From: Parabacteroides gordonii MS-1 = DSM 23371
Lineage (GTDB): Bacteria > Bacteroidota > Bacteroidia > Bacteroidales > Tannerellaceae
Reading direction: 5' to 3'
DNA length: 64,000 nucleotides
Assembly: GCF_000969825.1 (NCBI RefSeq)
Contig: NZ_KQ033919.1
Location: 3,236,749 to 3,300,748 of the forward strand
The notes under the pieces were generated by a model. It was not told the DNA's origin. It did no database searches and worked only from the letters and a program-made list of their open reading frames with translations. Positions 7,464 through 16,481 of the stretch are shown here, in pieces (position 1 is the stretch's first letter; each line of letters begins with the position of its first letter). Both the position numbers and the translations under genes were made by a program.

Positions 7464-8237
7464 ATGAACAATATAAATAATACGCCAGCATATTGGTTTA
7501 TTTTCTTCAACGATCAGTTACTGCTTCAGAAAAAAGGTGAAACTTATACGATCCCTTATAGTATCAATCCCCCTGTTCAAGTCGGCCATGTGTTGGAAGT
7601 CGGTTCACTTCAGGATATACCCTGCCGTACTGCATCTGTAGATATCCCCTTGGAAGAGACAGCCGGGTATCAGCCGATGGGCTTGCGTGCTTCGTATGAT
7701 TTTCTGGATGGCGCTTTGCATAAGATGGCGGGAAAGGCCTATGAACTGGTTTATTGGGATCAGCACAGCCGCTTTTGCCCTTCATGCGGAACAAAGACGG
7801 TGATGCAGACAGCCATTTCCAAACAATGCCCGGCCTGTAAATACGAGATTTATCCGGCTGTTTCCGCTGCTATTCTGGTATTGATCCGTAAAGAAGATTC
7901 TATTCTTTTGGTTCATGCCCGTAATTTCAAAGGATCTTTTCATGGCTTGGTGGCCGGTTTCCTGGAAACAGGGGAGACGCTGGAAGAATGTGTAAAGCGG
8001 GAAGTAATGGAGGAAACCGGATTGGAAATCCGCAATATCACCTATTTCGGTAACCAGCCCTGGCCTTATCCCAGCAACCTGATGGTGGGCTTTATTGCCG
8101 ATTATGCCGGAGGAACGATCCGTTTGCAGGATGAAGAACTGAGCGAAGGCGCATTCTTTACGAAAGATAATCTGCCGGAACTTCCCCGGAAGCTCAGCCT
8201 GGCCCGCAAGATGATCGACTGGTGGCTGGAGCAATAG
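7464..8237 (+). CDS. nudC: NAD(+) diphosphatase NudC
   Basis: Hydrolyses NAD(H) to NMN(H) and AMP; the family also removes NAD caps from RNA. The 257-aa protein has a zinc ribbon at residues 105-125 (CPSCG ... CPACK, Cys 105, 108, 122, 125), a Nudix box beginning GFLETGETLEE at about 165 and containing REVMEETGLE, and the NudC-specific NQPWPYP motif at about 197-203. A GTG directly before the ATG at 7464 gives a one-residue-longer alternative start. The gene is followed after 39 nt by the S9 peptidase on the same strand, probably as a loose operon. Confidence 0.95.
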   Translation: MNNINNTPAYWFIFFNDQLLLQKKGETYTIPYSINPPVQVGHVLEVGSLQDIPCRTASVDIPLEETAGYQPMGLRASYDFLDGALHKMAGKAYELVYWDQHSRFCPSCGTKTVMQTAISKQCPACKYEIYPAVSAAILVLIRKEDSILLVHARNFKGSFHGLVAGFLETGETLEECVKREVMEETGLEIRNITYFGNQPWPYPSNLMVGFIADYAGGTIRLQDEELSEGAFFTKDNLPELPRKLSLARKMIDWWLEQ

Positions 8238-8276
8238 GATTTGTAGTCATTGTATAACCTCAAAACAATAGTATTT

Positions 8277-10409
8277 ATGTGTAAAAAACTTACCTTTTTA
8301 TCTTGTCTGGGACTTTTACTGCTGGCTTTGCCGATAGTAACTGCTACGGCGCAGGTCACTACCGCGGATTACCTGCGCGCAGATACCTTTCTGACATGTT
8401 CTTCCAGGATGTATGCTGCTGCTGTTGCACCTGCCTGGCTCGACAGTTCGCATTATTTCTGGTATAAGAATCATGAACGAGGAGGAGATTTCTATTATCT
8501 GGTGAATGCAAAGACCGGAAAAAAGCAACGGGGAACGGATAAGAAGCAGCTGGCCTCTTTCCTGACCGGGAAACAAAAGCCTTTGGCTGAAATCCTGTTG
8601 AAAGAAGAAGATAAGAATGAGAACCGGCGGAGAACCGGTGAAGAGGCAAAACCGGTCGTTTCTCCCGATAATAAATGGGAAGCCTATATCAGGGACAACA
8701 ACGTATATATCCGTCCTGCCGGGGAAGAAAAAGAGAAGAAGAAAGAAGAAATAGCCCTGACAACCGACGGGACGACGAACCTGTTTTACAGTTCCTATAT
8801 GATCTGGTCGCCCGATTCCCGTAAACTGGCCACTGTGAAGGTTCGTGGCGTGCAGGAACGCCGTATCCCGCTTATTCAGTCCAGTCCCGAAAGCCAGCGC
8901 CAGCCTATTCTTCAGTGGCGCGACTATGCCAAGCCCGGCGATGTGATTGAAGTTTGCCTGCCTGTCTTGCTGGATGTGGAATCACGCCGGCAGATCCCGT
9001 TGGACGTAGAGCCGTATGCTAATCAGTTCTCCTTGTATCTGACCGGTTGGCGCAAGGATAGCCGTGCTTTCACCTTTGAGTTCAATCAGCGCGGGCATCA
9101 GCGTTATATCGTAGGCGAGGTAGATGCCACCGACGGTAGTATCCGTCATCTGGCCGATGAGCAGTCGAAGACTTTTATCCATTATTACCAGAACTACCGT
9201 TACGACCTGAACGATGGTAAGGAAATGCTTTGGAGTTCGGAGCGCGACGGCTGGCGCCATCTTTACCTGATGGATGGGAATACGGGAAATGTAAAGCAAC
9301 AGGTAACCAAAGGCGAATGGGTAGTTCGCCGGGTTGACTTTGTGGATGAAGCCAGCCGCACGGTCTATTTCTATGCTTCCGGTTTCAATAAGGGAGAAGA
9401 TCCTTACAACCTTCATTATTGCCGTATCAATCTGGATGGGACAGGCTTTACCGATATGACTCCCGAAAATGGGAATCACCGGATCTCTTTCTCTAAAGAC
9501 CGGGCTTACTTCGTAGATACTTATTCACGACCTGACTTCCCGGCTGTCAGCCAGTTAAGAAAGACGGATGATGCTTCTGTGGTAACCGTACTTGAAAAGT
9601 GCGATGTCAGCGACCTGGTGGCGGAAGGTTGGCAAATGCCTGAAGTATTCTGTGCCAAAGGGAGAGACGGTAAAACGGATATATGGGGGAATATTTATCG
9701 TCCTACCGGCTTCGATCTGTCCCGTTCTTATCCGGTTGTTGAGATGATCTATGCCGGGCCGCACGACTCGCATGTGGATAAGGATTTTAAACCCGCCCAT
9801 CATCTGATCTCCCGTTTGGTGGAATTAGGTTTCGTGGTCGTTTCGATCGACGGAATGGGAACATCCAACCGTTCGAAAGCCTTCCATGACGTATGCTGGA
9901 AGAACCTGAAGGATGCCGGTTTTCCGGATCGGATCGCCTGGATAAAAGCGGCCGCAGAGAAATACCCGTCGATGGATACGTCGCGGGTCGGTATCTACGG
10001 CTGGTCGGCAGGCGGACAGAATGCAATGGCTGCCTTGCTGTTTCATAACGACTTCTATAAGGCGGCGGTCGCTTTATGCGGTTGCCATGATAACCGGATG
10101 GATAAGATCTGGTGGAACGAACAATGGATGGGGTATCCTATCGACGAGTCTTACAGTGCTTCTTCGAATGTGGATAATGCGTATCGCCTGAAAGGTAAGT
10201 TGCTGCTGGTTAACGGTGAACTGGACGATAATGTCGATCCCGCTTCTACTTTGCAGGTTGTCAATGCCCTGATGAAAGCGAACAAGAAGTTCGAGCAACT
10301 CTATCTGCCGGGCAAAGGACATGCTTTAGGCGGGCCGTATGAAATGCACCGCATCCACGATTTCTTTGTAAAGAATTTATTGAACCAGGAACCTCCCGAA
10401 TGGGAATAA
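8277..10409 (+). CDS. Secreted S9-family prolyl oligopeptidase / dipeptidyl peptidase IV
   Basis: A periplasmic or surface serine peptidase of about 710 aa. The chosen ATG at 8277 begins a signal peptide (MCKKLTFLSCLGLLLLALP, cleavage probably after ATAQ); an upstream TTG in frame would precede it only with an unconvincing extension. The N-terminal ~450 residues fit a beta-propeller (DPPIV N-terminal domain; e.g. SSERDGWRHLYLMDG). The C-terminal alpha/beta hydrolase has the nucleophile elbow GWSAGGQ (Ser near 577), an acid in GELDDNVDP (near 650) and the catalytic His in GKGHALGG (near 682). It probably clips Xaa-Pro or Xaa-Ala dipeptides from peptides. It ends at a strong bidirectional terminator. 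Confidence 0.92.
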   Translation: MCKKLTFLSCLGLLLLALPIVTATAQVTTADYLRADTFLTCSSRMYAAAVAPAWLDSSHYFWYKNHERGGDFYYLVNAKTGKKQRGTDKKQLASFLTGKQKPLAEILLKEEDKNENRRRTGEEAKPVVSPDNKWEAYIRDNNVYIRPAGEEKEKKKEEIALTTDGTTNLFYSSYMIWSPDSRKLATVKVRGVQERRIPLIQSSPESQRQPILQWRDYAKPGDVIEVCLPVLLDVESRRQIPLDVEPYANQFSLYLTGWRKDSRAFTFEFNQRGHQRYIVGEVDATDGSIRHLADEQSKTFIHYYQNYRYDLNDGKEMLWSSERDGWRHLYLMDGNTGNVKQQVTKGEWVVRRVDFVDEASRTVYFYASGFNKGEDPYNLHYCRINLDGTGFTDMTPENGNHRISFSKDRAYFVDTYSRPDFPAVSQLRKTDDASVVTVLEKCDVSDLVAEGWQMPEVFCAKGRDGKTDIWGNIYRPTGFDLSRSYPVVEMIYAGPHDSHVDKDFKPAHHLISRLVELGFVVVSIDGMGTSNRSKAFHDVCWKNLKDAGFPDRIAWIKAAAEKYPSMDTSRVGIYGWSAGGQNAMAALLFHNDFYKAAVALCGCHDNRMDKIWWNEQWMGYPIDESYSASSNVDNAYRLKGKLLLVNGELDDNVDPASTLQVVNALMKANKKFEQLYLPGKGHALGGPYEMHRIHDFFVKNLLNQEPPEWE

Positions 10410-10419
10410 AACAAATAAT

Positions 10420-10463
10420 GGCACAATATGAATACCGAGCGTTAATCGTATTCATATTGTGCC
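10420..10463. terminator. Strong bidirectional terminator
   Basis: A perfect 16-bp stem GGCACAATATGAATAC (10420-10435) / GTATTCATATTGTGCC (10448-10463) with a 12-nt loop separates the S9 peptidase gene from the convergent lipoprotein gene. Confidence 0.85.
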
Positions 10464-10468
10464 GTTTA

Positions 10469-10975
10469 TTATTGATTTTCCAATGCGTTAACCCATATAT
10501 CGAGACATAGCTGAGGATATAAGTAGAAACTTTCTTCCAGTGTTCCTACGGCTTTCATCTTTTCAGAGATCTCGTCAGCAAGAGCCGGTTTGGAGCTGAC
10601 AAGCAGGTCATAGGCGATATAGGAGAAAAAGTCCGGTTTACCTTTCAGGAATTTATCCATCACCAAATAATAAACATTAGGGGAAGTGGATAAAACGAAA
10701 CTTTTGAAATCCTTATATTCTTCCGTTTCCATATACATATGCGGGTTACCGGCCACTGTCATTTCATCGCACTTTTCCAGAAACAGGTCGAATTTCTCAT
10801 TAAATATTTTTCTATCGGACTTGGTTGTTAATCTTAATCCGGTATTGATCCTCGCACGCAGATCGGGAGTCACCTTATATACATCCGGCTCCTGGAAGTT
10901 TTCACTATCGCAGGAGGTAAAGAATATCAGAGCGATTGAGACTAGCAAAAGTGCCAATATCTGTAATTTAGTCAT
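10469..10975 (-). CDS. Hypothetical lipoprotein, 168 aa
   Basis: The N-terminus is a lipoprotein signal (hydrophobic run then FFTSCDSEN, lipidated Cys near residue 23), so the product is probably anchored in the outer or inner membrane. The mature part is largely helical and acidic/basic mixed (FNEKFDLFLEKCDEM, DFFSYIAYDLL). I do not recognise a family. It stands alone between the convergent terminator at 10420-10463 and the long repeat-bearing region 10976-11934. In the present orientation the invertible promoter at 11683-11712 points toward it across about 0.7 kb. Confidence 0.8.
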   Translation of the reverse strand: MTKLQILALLLVSIALIFFTSCDSENFQEPDVYKVTPDLRARINTGLRLTTKSDRKIFNEKFDLFLEKCDEMTVAGNPHMYMETEEYKDFKSFVLSTSPNVYYLVMDKFLKGKPDFFSYIAYDLLVSSKPALADEISEKMKAVGTLEESFYLYPQLCLDIWVNALENQ

Positions 10976-11248
10976 AAATGTCTGTACTTTTTTGTATTAT
11001 TTCTTAATCGTAAGACGCAATAATTCAAAGGAATGCTGCATCTAAGACGTTTTCTTTATAACAATTATTACTAATAAAACGGATAAAAAATGAAAATACT
11101 GCATAAAGGTTGAAAAAAAATATTCATTTGTCGATTTCGTATATGTGGAGCCCATATCTGGAATGAGTGAAAGTTTTAGGATTTTCATCGGGAATATTAA
11201 GTTTAAAGGTCTGCATATCTAAGCAATTTCCTCTATTATTTTTTTATT

Positions 11249-11330
11249 GTAAAGATTAGTTTACAAAAAAGAAAGGCTTGCTTTACAAAATAGTAAGATA
11301 TGCCTTGCAAATATGTAAGGCTAGCGTTAC
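11249..11330. repeat. Four-unit GTAAG-type palindrome array, 22-bp period
   Basis: Sixteen-base palindromic units begin at 11249, 11271, 11293 and 11315, exactly 22 bp apart: GTAAAGATTAGTTTAC, GAAAGGCTTGCTTTAC, GTAAGATATGCCTTGC and GTAAGGCTAGCGTTAC. The 6-bp linkers are A/T only. The same motif, unit count and period recur at 58637-58718. The outer bases (G.AA....TT.C) are best conserved, as expected for dimeric protein sites on one DNA face. Confidence 0.8.
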
Positions 11331-11550
11331 TTTTATAAAATATTGGAGAATTGCCATAATTTGTCCTGTCTTCTTTTCTTAGGATTCCTGATGAAAAGTC
11401 TTAGTTCTGCTATTCCTGTGCTGATGGAGTTGTTAACAGCAGAATAATACCGCTTTAAGTTGGTTGTGTTGTCTATAATGTATTGATATATAAGGTGCTA
11501 TATCTCAGTTGGGGCTGTGTGATGATTTGAACTATATTACTGTAATATTT

Positions 11551-11570
11551 TAATGTACGCACGTACATTA
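11551..11570. repeat. TAATGTACG palindrome, copy 1
   Basis: TAATGTACG-CA-CGTACATTA is a perfect palindrome with 9-bp arms. A second copy with a 4-nt centre is at 59025-59046. Both lie downstream of a four-unit GTAAG array and upstream of a gene for an exported protein. Confidence 0.7.
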
Positions 11571-11646
11571 TTATAATACAAAGATAATTACTATGAATGA
11601 TGAATGTAAGTTAATCCTATGAAAATAAAGAGTGATATAGAAAAAT

Positions 11647-11857
11647 GAGTGACTAACTAAAACGATCGTTTATTCTCGCCAACAAAATTAATTATAACTT
11701 TTGAAACTGCAATTCTTTTCTAAATAATTTTTTCTCAGTTATCTTCTTTCTTATCAAGATAATAACAAAGTCTGTACAAAATTGTGCCTTTTCATTACCA
11801 ATTGCCTTATGACAAAAAATGGTGACTAGAATAAACGATCGTTTTGGCTAGTCATCC
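11647..11857. promoter_or_regulatory. Candidate invertible (phase-variable) promoter segment
   Basis: Inverted repeats of 30 bp (11647-11676 and 11828-11857) agree at about 26 positions, with 18 bp perfect (core AAAACGATCGTTTATTCT and its complement). The core contains the palindrome AAACGATCGTTT, one base from the ARACGTTCGT core I recall for the Mpi-controlled inverted repeats of Bacteroides fragilis. The ~150-bp spacer carries a good promoter on the minus strand: TTG (11710-11712), 19 nt, TAATTTTG (11683-11690). No comparable plus-strand promoter is seen between the repeats and the gene at 11935. As written the promoter faces away from the surface gene (OFF); inversion would put the start site about 100 nt upstream of its ATG. 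No recombinase gene is in the window, so a trans-acting invertase is assumed. Confidence 0.78.
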
Positions 11858-11934
11858 ATACTTGACTAGGATATATAAAGAGTTTATAAGAACTAATTTC
11901 ATTAACACTATTATTAATATTAAAATTTAGATTT

Positions 11935-14900
11935 ATGAACAGAAAGTTTTCTACTTTGATGGCCATCGCGATGTTGGCCACGGGAGCAAACGGATGGGCA
12001 CAGGTAAGGATTGATGCTGCATCTACCACAACAGATGGTTATACAGTCCAGGCTTCTGCTGCCGGTGCACTGTTTAATCAATTTGTACAAGAAGATGCAA
12101 GTAGTCGGGGAAATAAGCTTTTTCCTGCGGTGTCCCCTTTTGAACTAAAAACGACTTATGGTGCAAAGCCTATATCTTCATTGCAACATGTAAACGGTGT
12201 TGCTGATGGTCGTTATTTTCAGTTTGCCATAAGTGAGTCTTTCCATGCAGCTTCGGCTGTAGCTGGTGATGGAAAAGAAGTTCTGACAATGGTTTGGGTG
12301 GATGCAGACAATGCTACTTCAGGGCAAGGACATTTTGAAGTACAGGTTGAAAATGTGAATAACGCGAATGTATCTAACAACCGTATTACATTGGATCGTA
12401 CTTTGTGGAAAGTTACTGCAAACAAAGATGCAGCAGGTACTGTTCTGTATTATCAGTTGCAGAATAAGGCTTCTGAAGCTATCATGCAGTTGTCTATCGA
12501 TAAAGTAGTTGGAACTCCTAATGCTGCTGGAGAAGCTGAAATTGCTTTGGAAGTGGTTAATGGACAAACAAACTGGCGTTGGGCTGACGGACAGGTTGCT
12601 TCTGTTAACTCAAAGATTGAACCTACTGCCGGAACTGTTCTGCAAAATCAATTGCGTGCCCAGTATAATAATGGAATGACTATTCGTTTAGCAAGAAAAG
12701 TTGCATCTGGCGGTGAAATTACTTTAGGAGCCGTTAAAATGAATAGTAACAAAGCATTTGCGGTTAATACTGATGCTGTAACTATTAATGGCGCGACTTT
12801 CTATCCTGTCACATTTGAAAGTTGGGAAGCCAATCCTATCATCCTGACAGCAGATCAGATTAATGCTGAATTAGGAAATGAAGTTTTGTTGACAGAAGAT
12901 AAGAAAACTCCGAATCGTTTTAACTTTGTGTTTGATCCCGATGTTCAGGGAGATACAAATGTAATGTTGTCAGGGGCTTTCAAAGCAGAAAACGCAAAAA
13001 GCGGTTTTGACCGTGTACCGGGTGATGCTCCTGATGGTTATGTTCGCTTTGTTACAAATGCAACGAAAAATGAATCATCTGAATTCAAGAAAGAATATCT
13101 GCATGTTGATACTGCTTATTATGATCCGAATCCAAACGGTCGTTACGATCTGAAATTAACAGTTGGGCAGATCTTATATCCGAGATATGCTGTTGCTGCT
13201 GATGGAAGAACTGTAAACTCGGATGGCGAGTTGATGATGGGTGGATCTGTAATGACTGATGCTCAGAAGTATGGTGATTTATTGGGTGCTACTGCTGCTG
13301 ATAAGTTAAGTAAAGCTCCTAATACAATGAGTGCTTATACACAATTGAAACGTCAGTCAAACTTCCGTCCTATCTTCTATCCGTCTACTCAAAGTTTACG
13401 CTTGCAAGCTGAAATGTTGTATAAGGCTGATAAGAATAATTCGGCTTCTTGGTGGGAGCAGATGGCAAAAGATGCTGCCGGAACAGCAGTAGGTACTTCT
13501 GTTGCTGCTAACTGGGCTGCCGGAACAATTGGTACAGATTATACGATGCTAATAGCTGAATGTGCTGCTGATCCTAGTATTGATCCGGTTAATAAACGTG
13601 GAGCTGCCAGAGGATACTATCCTTCTTATGCACAGGAAATTGCAAGTGTAAAACAAGGTAATCGTCTTCTTCATTATCTTTCTCCGTGGGCTGTAACAGA
13701 TATGACAGATGTAACTAAACGTAACGGATATGCAACAAATGGTTTAGCAGATGTTAATGTTATGTTATGGAATGCAGTAGGAAACGTATTGCAAGAAAAT
13801 AAAGCTGTTGCGACTGCTCTGTCTGCAGCTTTTGATGCAGCTAGTACAGGTGATCAAAATGTTTGGGTATTAGATCCGGCTTCTACAGTAACTACGACTA
13901 ATATGGCTGAGTTCAAAACAGCTAATCCAAACGAAGTGGCTGCAGCTGATGCTGGCCTTATGCTTATCTATGCACCTCAATATGCTTCAGCTCACAGCAA
14001 CTTAGCTCGTCTGGTTACTTTGACTCCGACTCATGTTGTATTGACAGCTGGTCCTCATGATGTAAACGATGCTAAATACAACGGTCTGTTGACTTACATC
14101 ACATTGAAGACAACTAAGACTGAATCGGATTTGAACGAAGTTGCTGATATCGCAGAAGGTTTCTATTATATCCGGAATGCGAAGAAACTTTCTTCTGATC
14201 TGACAAAAGAAGGTGACTATCGTTATGAAGATTTGGCTGCAACCAATGCTACATTTACTTATTGGAATGCAATGACTCAGAAATGGGATAGAGGTGATGT
14301 TCAAAACGGTAATAATCCGAACAATACTGGTATCAATGCTGATATGCACAAAAACGATCTGAGCAATATCGGTAACCTGGTTTACTCTGAAGATAAGAAA
14401 GTTATTCCTTCTGCTCAGTGGTATGTTAAGGGTAACGGTGGTTACTACACAATCATCAACCGTGAGTCAGGACGTACTTGGGGTACTAGCTACTGGTGGA
14501 AGACTTCTGAACCGAATACTTATGCAAACATGGCTACTTATTACGATGCAGCCGGTTTGATGCAGACATACCGTGATACTATCCGTATCGAAATGATCCC
14601 GCAGGCAGAACTGACTAACCGTACTATGGGTTATCTGGATATGACACAGGCTGAAGCTATTGCTGATACGAGTGTATATGCTATCGGTATGAAGAACCTG
14701 GGTGATACTCACTTCTCTCTGACAAGTGTAGACGGTGTATTGAAACTGGTTCAGGATGCTAAGGGTGAATACAAAATGGAAAGAGTTCTGGTGAAAGATA
14801 AAGATATCTATTCTCAGAAAACAATGGGTACAGATGAGTTGATCTATGGTTATGTTCCTGCAAAGGGCAATGCTGTGGATACTGCTAAAATGTTGGTTCG

Positions 14901-16212
14901 TGCTAAATACTATATCTATAAAGATGAAGTAAATGCTAACTCAGGTATCGAACCTTCAAGTATTAAGACTCGTCAATATATCACACTGGAAAGCGGTAAA
15001 TATCGTTTGACTTCAATCCAGGTTAAGTTTGATGATAACCTGTTCTCTACCAATCTGGATGCTGATGAAATGTCAGGAACAGAAAATGTGAAGAACCGTC
15101 GCGCATTCTATGTAAAACAGATCTCTACTGAAGATCCTACTCAGTTCGTATTGGTTGATCCGCTGGTTGTAACTCAGACAGGTAACGGTACTTCTACAAA
15201 GACTGCTTATGGTGCTCGTTTGTTCGTTAACCAGATGACTGCTGAAGTACAGCCGAGCAGCCTGATCTCTGACGGATATGCTAATAGCTATGCTTCAAGT
15301 ATCTTCAGTGTTGAAAAACAACAGGCATTCAACTACAAAGATCTTCGTGGCGAATTCAGCCGTGATACTTTGGAATTCTTCAAGGCTGACGATGCAGCAG
15401 GCAACTATCTGTTGAGCGAAAACACTGTTAAAGGTGCTAACGTAGGTTTATTGGAAAGTTTGGATAAAAACCTGGGTAAGAACAATGCTATCTTCCTGGA
15501 TACAGCTAACGTATCTCGTCCGGAATGTACTCGCTTCTTACTGGGTCTGCGTAATGTAGATACTTATGAACAGAATTCAAGTATTCCTGAACATAACCGT
15601 CATCTCTTCACAGAAGCTGCTTACCTGGTTAACATGATCGACTCAGTGAGTGCAAATCCTGTTTACATGTATAAGAACATCGATCAGAACTCAACTAAGT
15701 ACTATCGTCTGGGCTTTGTAAATGCTAAACATGAAGGTTCTAAACTGACATTCGATAAGAGTGGCGCTGAATACGACTTGAGCGATGCTGCTCTTGGCGA
15801 AAACGGTCTGAACTATGCAACATTCGCTTTCCGTTATTGCGATGCTGAACGTGAAAACTTCTATATCGAAACAATGTATGATAAGGACACTCGCGGTTGG
15901 TTGAAGACTATTAACCACGTATTGGTTGTAACTCCGGAAATTCAGGAAGCTGAAGTATTCCAGGCTAAGAAGTCTGAAGGTGCTCCGACTGCTAACGAAG
16001 AAATTACTGCAAGCAGCGTAACAGTTGTAGGTGGTAACGGTATCGTAACAATCAAGGGTGCTGCTGCTAAGAAAGTGACAGTATGCAACGTACTTGGCCA
16101 GACTCTTGCTTCTACAGTTCTTTCTTCCGACGACGCAACAATCGCAGTACCAGCCGGTATCGTAGTTGTAGCTGTTGAGGGCGAAGCAGCTGTAAAGGCA
16201 GTGGTTAAATAA
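11935..16212 (+). CDS. Very large secreted surface protein (1425 aa), paralogue of the 2026 gene
   Basis: The signal peptide is MNRKFSTLMAIAMLATGANG then WAQ, closely like that of the 1284-aa protein at 2026. The C-terminal ~75 residues (NVLGQTLASTVLSSDDATIA ... VEGEAAVKAVVK) match that paralogue almost residue for residue, and the halves before it align more loosely. The N-terminal half has no obvious counterpart and no domain that I recognise. Composition (Asn, Thr, Ala, Asp rich, few Cys) fits a surface or S-layer-like protein. Expression is probably phase variable through the inverted-repeat promoter at 11647-11857, and the mRNA ends with the same structured 3' element (16273-16361) as the paralogue. 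It may be an adhesin, S-layer subunit or phage receptor (inference). Confidence 0.86.
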   Translation: MNRKFSTLMAIAMLATGANGWAQVRIDAASTTTDGYTVQASAAGALFNQFVQEDASSRGNKLFPAVSPFELKTTYGAKPISSLQHVNGVADGRYFQFAISESFHAASAVAGDGKEVLTMVWVDADNATSGQGHFEVQVENVNNANVSNNRITLDRTLWKVTANKDAAGTVLYYQLQNKASEAIMQLSIDKVVGTPNAAGEAEIALEVVNGQTNWRWADGQVASVNSKIEPTAGTVLQNQLRAQYNNGMTIRLARKVASGGEITLGAVKMNSNKAFAVNTDAVTINGATFYPVTFESWEANPIILTADQINAELGNEVLLTEDKKTPNRFNFVFDPDVQGDTNVMLSGAFKAENAKSGFDRVPGDAPDGYVRFVTNATKNESSEFKKEYLHVDTAYYDPNPNGRYDLKLTVGQILYPRYAVAADGRTVNSDGELMMGGSVMTDAQKYGDLLGATAADKLSKAPNTMSAYTQLKRQSNFRPIFYPSTQSLRLQAEMLYKADKNNSASWWEQMAKDAAGTAVGTSVAANWAAGTIGTDYTMLIAECAADPSIDPVNKRGAARGYYPSYAQEIASVKQGNRLLHYLSPWAVTDMTDVTKRNGYATNGLADVNVMLWNAVGNVLQENKAVATALSAAFDAASTGDQNVWVLDPASTVTTTNMAEFKTANPNEVAAADAGLMLIYAPQYASAHSNLARLVTLTPTHVVLTAGPHDVNDAKYNGLLTYITLKTTKTESDLNEVADIAEGFYYIRNAKKLSSDLTKEGDYRYEDLAATNATFTYWNAMTQKWDRGDVQNGNNPNNTGINADMHKNDLSNIGNLVYSEDKKVIPSAQWYVKGNGGYYTIINRESGRTWGTSYWWKTSEPNTYANMATYYDAAGLMQTYRDTIRIEMIPQAELTNRTMGYLDMTQAEAIADTSVYAIGMKNLGDTHFSLTSVDGVLKLVQDAKGEYKMERVLVKDKDIYSQKTMGTDELIYGYVPAKGNAVDTAKMLVRAKYYIYKDEVNANSGIEPSSIKTRQYITLESGKYRLTSIQVKFDDNLFSTNLDADEMSGTENVKNRRAFYVKQISTEDPTQFVLVDPLVVTQTGNGTSTKTAYGARLFVNQMTAEVQPSSLISDGYANSYASSIFSVEKQQAFNYKDLRGEFSRDTLEFFKADDAAGNYLLSENTVKGANVGLLESLDKNLGKNNAIFLDTANVSRPECTRFLLGLRNVDTYEQNSSIPEHNRHLFTEAAYLVNMIDSVSANPVYMYKNIDQNSTKYYRLGFVNAKHEGSKLTFDKSGAEYDLSDAALGENGLNYATFAFRYCDAERENFYIETMYDKDTRGWLKTINHVLVVTPEIQEAEVFQAKKSEGAPTANEEITASSVTVVGGNGIVTIKGAAAKKVTVCNVLGQTLASTVLSSDDATIAVPAGIVVVAVEGEAAVKAVVK

Positions 16213-16272
16213 TAAAGGATTTTTTATAATCAAATAATTCTAAAAGTGCCATGTGGTGTAAACACCAAGTAT

Positions 16273-16361
16273 CCCGTGAGGGCGAACAAGTGGCAGTATT
16301 AATACTAAAGTAATAAAATAAAGTTCATCTGATAGTATCTCTGCGAAGAGCGAAACCAGAT
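16273..16361 (+). ncRNA. Structured 3' UTR RNA element, copy 2
   Basis: Counterpart of 5950-6036. It has CCC-GTGA-GGG (16273-16282), the shared run around GTATTAATAC, an outer stem ATCTG/CAGAT (16327-16331 with 16357-16361) and an inner CTCT-GCGA-AGAG hairpin (16339-16350). The inner loop stays GNRA (GCGA for GTGA) and the outer stem is rebuilt with different bases. Only the 3' parts of the two flanking genes are otherwise similar, so the element was probably duplicated with the gene and then kept by selection on structure. Confidence 0.6.
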
Positions 16362-16370
16362 ACAAGACAA

Positions 16371-16406
16371 AGCCCCGGCAGGTCGTTGACCGGCAGGGGC
16401 TTTTTT
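16371..16406 (+). terminator. Intrinsic terminator after the second surface gene
   Basis: AGCCCC (16371-16376) pairs with GGGGCT (16396-16401), with an inner GGTC/GACC stem, followed by a run of six T. It separates the surface gene from the LRR protein gene at 16482. Confidence 0.8.
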
Positions 16407-16481
16407 ACAACTGACAGGGTAAAATCCTTATTACAAAATCACAAATTTCTTTCATAAAATAGATTATAAACTAAAAATATC

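Larger units (their letters stand above)
10976..11934. other. 0.96-kb non-coding control region of the second surface protein
   Basis: No credible gene. It holds a four-unit 22-bp palindrome array (11249-11330), a TAATGTACG palindrome (11551-11570), and a pair of 30-bp inverted repeats (11647-11676, 11828-11857) enclosing a promoter that currently reads leftward. The final ~77 bp before 11935 are AT-rich leader without a recognisable promoter of their own. Confidence 0.75.

Noticed and set aside
11249-11330. CRISPR array
   Set aside because: Units are 16 bp palindromes with 6-bp linkers on a 22-bp period; there are no spacers of CRISPR length and no cas genes.
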